Positions 58,944 through 64,000 of a stretch of 64,000 nt of DNA are shown here, piece by piece; positions within the stretch are counted from its first letter, which is position 1; every line of letters begins with the position of its first letter. The DNA lies in contig NC_133660.1 in the NCBI RefSeq assembly GCF_037893015.1, forward strand, positions 288,955,078 through 289,019,077, given 5' to 3'. The notes under the pieces are model-generated. The model had not been told where the DNA came from. It did not search any database and was given only the letters and a program-made list of their open reading frames with translations. The position numbers and the translations under genes were made by a program. The stretch is from Macrotis lagotis (Eukaryota; Chordata; Mammalia; Peramelemorphia; Peramelidae).

Positions 58944-58994
58944 ATTGGTCATAAACTGCTCCCCTCCCCATAGTTCTGACAGATAAACTATACC
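57775..58994 (-). mobile_element. L1 3' half, old subfamily
   Basis: Reversed L1: the 3' end lies near 57,775 (ttgcaagtttttgggtttta), then comes the ORF2 C-terminal region encoding NQCWRGCGKTRKLMHYWWSCELIQFFWRAIW-like sequence (58,480-58,600; compare the FHCWWSYEIIQHFWREIW region at 13,100), then further ORF2 to about 58,994 (ggtcataaactgctccc). A (TC)n tract at 58,886-58,941 is inside it. It lies where the OR of U6 would be expected. Confidence 0.85.
58886..58941. repeat. (TC)n microsatellite inside L1
   Basis: About 27 uninterrupted TC repeats. L1 homology continues on both sides. Confidence 0.95.
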
Positions 58995-59500
58995 TCACTA
59001 TACATAGTCACATTAAATTGACTTACTCAACAGCAGTTCCACTCCTGACTTGCCTTAAACAAATACAGACATATTACCGCAATTTATAAGTTGATTGCCT
59101 TTTGTGAGATATTAGCATATCCTCAATCAAAACATCTATCTATCTACTTCACCACTGACAGATAATAAAAGATGCATATTGAATAATTTTGTGTTAACAG
59201 ACACATTTTGCTAACTAAAACTTTAGTTTTCAGTGTACCTTTAGGCACTTTGGCATTGTTTATTCCGTACACAAAGACATTTCTATTGGTTTGAGAGATC
59301 TACCAAAAACCTCTTTTGAATGGTCAGAAGCTTCTTAATGAAGAACTCAGAAAATGTGGAGGCTTTGAAAGAAGTGAATTTCTCATTATTTGGAGAGATC
59401 TTTTAAATTAAATCATAGGATTTTGAACTCAGAGCTGTTTGGATTTTAGAGGTCAGGTGCCCTGCTCCATTAAAACCAGAGCTAGCTAAGAGCGATTCAA
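58995..59500. repeat. 5' flank of an OR-less unit (U6)
   Basis: It aligns to 3,240-3,760 of U1 and 19,220-19,640 of U2: gattgccttttgtgagatat with gattcttttgcaagatatca, and gctaactaaaactttagttt with gctaactaaaactttatttt. There is no OR coding sequence between this block and U5; an L1 occupies the place. Confidence 0.65.
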
Positions 59501-59509
59501 AACTTTCTT

Positions 59510-60570
59510 GTACTACTTTTTATACTTTATTCAGTCTTATGCTTTTTTTGATGGTATCTTGGTGTCTTATACAGTCATTAGTTTCCATTGTCTAAAGCTA
59601 ATATTTTGCGTTTTATTTTCTTCACTTTAGCTTGTGTTTTCTTTACCAATTAATTAATTTTACTTTTAAATGGCTTGTTTTCTTTTTCTCTTTGGTTAAT
59701 TTCACTTTTTGATGAGTTGTATTCTTTTCCAGTAGATGAATTTAATATTTTGATGAGTTTCTTTTCTTCCATTTAGTCATTTTTACTTTTAAAGGAGCTG
59801 ATTTCTTTGGTCAAAATTCTTTTGTATAGATTTCATTTATTTTTCCCGTGTTTGTTTTTGATATCTTCTTTAGTTTTTAAAGATTTTTGTGTCTTTCCAA
59901 GAGATTTTTTTTTTAGATTTTAGGCTAATTCATATACTCCTTTGAGACTCTAGATGCAGGAAATTTGTCACTACTTTTCTCTTCTGAGATGACATTATCA
60001 TCCTACCCAAATATAGTTTTCTATGGTTAAAGTTCTTTATGGTTTTGTGTTCATTTTGATAATTGGGTTTTACTTTTGTGAGTAAAGGGAGCAAAGTCCC
60101 AAGTCCTTTGTTCTAGGGTCAGTGTCTTATCACTTGCCTAGGCCTTTCCCATGCAGTCGTTTCTTTACTGCATTGGGGTAATGTGACCCAATTCAGTCTG
60201 CTGAACTAGTGGTTCTGGCGCTTGGATTTTGTCCTTCATTCTTGGATTGGGACCCTCCCTGATGACCTGCTGCCTTGCTGAATTGTTGGGTCAATACTTG
60301 ATCAGCACTGTGACTAAGAAACTCTAGCTGACTTTCAGGTTCTTCGACTCACACTAGGCTATTCTTCCCCTAATCCCCAAAGAGACAGACTTTTAATGAA
60401 GATACTTTTGAGAACCAGTTTCATTCATGTTTTTTTCTTTTTTTGGTGGAATATGTAGCTTTAATATCTGTGTAGAGGTTTCAATTTAAGTTGTTTCAGG
60501 TAAAGTTCCAGGAGCTTCCTAGTTTTTTTGTCACAATCTTGCTTGACTCTGCCCTCGAAGTCCTCATCCA
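59510..60570 (-). mobile_element. L1 5' half (5' UTR and ORF1), duplicate of 38,715-39,990
   Basis: Reversed L1 leader (tcaggagcttcctagttttt, aagtcctcatccattgttag at the 5' end near 60,570) and the AT-rich ORF1. Matches the U4 copy along its length and is followed by the same flanking sequence, so the insertion happened before U4 and U6 were duplicated. Confidence 0.72.
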
Positions 60571-62970
60571 TTGTTAGTTTGGTAATTAATATGTCCTCAT
60601 TGTTATAAACTAATAAGTTGTATGATTGAGATCAATCTACCATTTGATTTATGTTTAGATTTTGTATTGCTTAAATTGTTTTAAGATAAATTAATTCTAA
60701 TATGATCCTGTTCCCTGCCTTTTCTTCTATCTTCCATACTTTTCCTTTTGAAATCGAAGGTAACTGACTTTATTTTCTTTATCTTTATATTATTCTTTTA
60801 CACCAAATAACATTTCCCAGCCCCACTCCCCTCCATGAACTGCTTCTCTTTATGAGTTTAGAATTTAATTCTTGTGCATCTTTCATCCTATGCTCACTTC
60901 AAACATATGATATTAGTCCAAGGTAAAATTCATGTATGAATTTATTCAGTTACCTTTGGAGATCTGCTTTCTCAAAGGCTAGGGTGCATATAATACTATA
61001 ATTATAGCTTTCTTCTTGTAAGTACAAACACTTTCTTCTCTCAGTTTCCTGTAATTTCCATCCTAGTGACTGCTTCTTCGTGGGTCATGATAATTAAATC
61101 TAGAGTAGAATTTTCCCTTATCCATTCTTCAATTCTTTGAAAAATGAAATTAACATTACGTCAGATCAGAAAGTTATAATTTTCTCTGATTTTAACAGAT
61201 TCTTCAGTCTCCAATGAATAATACTTATTTGAACCAGGCATAATTTACTTCTCAGAAAAATTATTCTGTTCCTCTATCTGTCCAGGTGGTGTGTTGCAAA
61301 CTTTAAAAACAAAATCACTTTTTTGTCTGCCATCAATATCCTTCATTCAGTTGATCTCCATCATGCTTCCCTAAACTGATTGATAGAATTTCTCACTTGC
61401 CTATACAATTTTTAATCCACAATGTTCTGAAACCACTCTTCCATGTATCCTATTACTGTTGAACAAAGAATATTCATCCAGGAGCATAATACAACTGTGG
61501 GTTTCTTCCCACTATGTCTCAATGAAATCTCTGAGATATCTTCAGGGCTAGGATCTCACATTCCTCTAACTTGTGGCATAGACTTTGCATATTTGCTTAT
61601 AGACATTTTATTTATGCTTGTTATAAAGAATTGATGTAGAATTACTGCTAACTGTATTGCAACCTAGGTGCTGTTAATTTGTGGTCTTATAAGTCAATAT
61701 GTGGCAATTTTGAGTTTGGCACAACTGTGTTATAGGACTAAACAAGAGCCACTTGTATATTAGGTTTTCCAAACATTTGATAATATTAGATAATTGATTC
61801 AAGTCTCTACACTAAATAATTATAAAATAATCCAGTTGTTTCATTCATGGACTCAAATATATTTTCTTCTTTAATTAACTGTGAATGGTCATCTCTAAAC
61901 TAACAGGAGGAACCCATTTGGATCCCCTGGATTTTCTTTTTATACAGTCTTATAATTCTACTGTATGAATTACACCCTCCTGGCTTGCATTTTTTTAAGT
62001 CCCAAACTCCAAATACCTGTGCAGGTCTTATACAATTCTATCTATGATTTTACATAGTAAGATTATTCTATAATTATTTGATGATATTATTAAAAATAAT
62101 TTCCATTATCATAGATATTTATTATAATACAAATCAGTAGGGAAACTTACTGTGCCATGGACTTGTTACTGAATAATGTTTCAGGATAAACTATTGAATA
62201 GATATTACTTAAATAGTAAGGTTATACAAGATATTAGCTTGCCATATTTGAACTGTCAAAAAAATGAACTGTCATTGACCTAATATATTGAGATATACAA
62301 ATTTAATAGAGATATGCAAATATAATACAATTAAAAAAAAGACAAATCCAACATATTAAAGAACAACTTAAAAATAACACAACTTACATGGCTACAACTG
62401 AGCTGCTATAATCTGAATAAAAATGAAGATATAATTTGTTTCAGGAGACCTTATATTATGTAATTTTTATTCTCTTTATCCCCAATTCCAAGCAAAGTAC
62501 CTGACACATAATTAGTTTATTTAATAGCTTTTATATGTTAAAAAGAAGGTTTTTCATGATCTATTTTTTTTGGCAAAGAGGAGTAAAGCATAGGACAGAA
62601 ATATTAAATTCCTAGACTCTGGTGACTCTTGAAATACAACGAATTGATTTGTGAAAAAAAAAATCAGACCCACATATTTAAAAGAGCATCAGCAAAGAGG
62701 CAAAGCAATTCAGAAATTGGATAATTTTAAATTTGGTCGGAACTTTGTCTATCATTCACTGCAAGCACCTCATATTAAATTGAGGGCTTTTGGCCGAGAC
62801 AAATAATTTGTTCAAAGACACAAAATCTGCTTGTGACTGAATTGGAGGTTATAATATACATGATGTTCAGAGTCTGTCAATCATTAGTTTAGATCTAAAT
62901 AGAACTAACCATTGTGTCATGTTTCAGGATTCATCTGAAGTGTGTTCTGGATTCACTTAGGTCTTAGACT
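60571..62970. repeat. 3' flank block shared with U4 and U1
   Basis: Non-coding, collinear with 39,990-43,060 (U4); 61,740-62,530 is also collinear with 1-1,140 (U1). Homology is lost near 62,970. The 63-residue frame at 61,443 is not conserved in U4. Confidence 0.7.
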
Positions 62971-63780
62971 AGTCTTTTTATTGTGGCTGTTTTTCCTTGT
63001 CTTTCTGTCTTTCCCCCCAAGGCATTCTTGTCTCAATCCTTTGTTATTCAGTCTGTCCTCAATTAACTTACTATCTTTCTAGATGAATGAAATCTTCAAA
63101 CTGCTAGTTATCTGTAATATATTTCAACTTTGCAGGTCTGTGAATAAAAAAAAAAATCTGAGTTTTTACACTTCCTGTATCAGTCTTGAATTTTTCACTT
63201 TATGAACCCTGATCTTTGGTCTCTTTCTCTGAGGGCATCCCTAATTTCCTCTCATCAAAACTGTGATACTTTTGGAAATAAGGTTCAAGAAGTTTGCTTC
63301 TTACTGGGAGGGGGTTGAGTGTAAACAAGCATATATTAAAAAAAAAATGGCCTTAAGTCATGGCAAAGGTCCCCAAACATCATGGATTCACATAGACTCA
63401 AAGCAATTTTATTAGAACAACTCAAAGGATTAATCTTTCCATGTCTCATGACCTCAATCTACAGTTTAACAGTGAAGCAATTTTTTAAACAAAACTTCCA
63501 ATGGGTTATTTCCAGAGTTCTCACTCAAACATTCAACAGATATTCTAGATCTAAGTTACTAAAAGGTCTTGATATACACCATCATATAAAATTCCTGTAA
63601 TACAAAATACTCACATGAGCCAAAGAAATATGGAAAAAAGTTTCCAAATACCAAATCATAATATTCCAGTGTCATCACTTTTTATTTCCTTCTCCATCCT
63701 GCTCTCAAAAGTAAAAAAAAGACACTAGAAACCAAAGCAACTTTGTTCCATGCTTATCTCAACCCTGTAAAACTGGAGAT
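62971..63780. other. Unassigned DNA at the right edge
   Basis: No gene recognised. 63,268-63,330 resembles 25,665-25,730. The 72-residue open frame at 63,382-63,600 has no recognisable features. Confidence 0.4.
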
Positions 63781-63784
63781 TCCA

Positions 63785-64000
63785 GGGATGTGGGAAATCT
63801 GGCACATAAATACATTGTTGGTGGAGCTATGAACTGATCTGACTTTTCTTGACAGCAATTTGGAATAATGGCCAAAGCATGATAAAAATACCACTACTGG
63901 GTTTATACCTTTAATAGATCATGAAAAAGAATAGAAACATCACTTGTATAAAAATATCCATAGCAACCCTGTTTGTGCTGGGAAAGATTGGAAATTGAGT
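63785..64000 (+). mobile_element. L1 3' fragment running off the window
   Basis: Parallels 13,085-13,320 of the long L1: gggatgtgggaaatctggca, gttggtggagctatgaactg, aaataccactactgggttta, acatcacttgtataaaaata and tagcaaccctgtttgtgctg. Sense strand; continues beyond 64,000. Confidence 0.88.

Overview
The window reads as a metatherian (marsupial) genomic segment carrying part of an olfactory receptor (OR) cluster. The evidence is intronless class II OR genes of the family 14 type, tRNA-derived SINEs of the WSINE1/SINE1 and MAR1 kinds, marsupial-type L1 elements and an RTE-clade LINE. The DNA is AT-rich apart from one GC-rich retrocopy. Species cannot be decided from sequence alone (opossum, dasyurid or diprotodont are all possible).

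The backbone is a tandem array of one duplicated unit, all copies in the same orientation. Each unit holds a shared 3' flank, one OR coding exon on the minus strand, and a shared 5' flank with AT- and AC-rich microsatellites. U1 is about 1-8,290 (OR at 2,054-3,016, plus a second, broken OR at 6,487-7,233). U2 is about 13,930-25,700 (OR 18,010-18,978). U3 is about 26,950-35,110 (OR 30,303-31,238). U4 is about 39,990-48,600 (OR 45,506-46,471). U5 is about 49,290-57,740 (broken OR 49,291-50,135). U6 is about 58,995-62,970 and has no OR in the window. Three ORs (U1, U2, U4) look intact. The U3 copy has a long open frame but has lost the usual start codon, the N-terminal glycosylation site and the conserved upstream splice acceptor.

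The units are separated or interrupted by mobile DNA: a near-full-length but decayed L1 with nested SINEs (about 8,290-13,876), several L1 fragments, an RTE LINE with L1 sequence in its middle (36,640-38,708), a short betaretrovirus-like LTR fragment at the U4/U5 junction (48,600-49,218), and a long processed pseudogene of D-2-hydroxyglutarate dehydrogenase (D2HGDH) with poly(A) inserted in the 5' flank of U5 (51,299-55,386). The unit copies act as empty-site controls, so several insertions can be ordered relative to the duplications.

Functionally, the only likely working products are the odorant receptors: seven-helix G-protein-coupled receptors, each normally expressed from one allele per olfactory neuron. 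I found no candidate for a new biological system. The points most worth a second look are the start-region decay of the U3 receptor, the OR-less and rearranged units, the nested insertion chronology and the well-preserved CpG-dense retrocopy 5' end.
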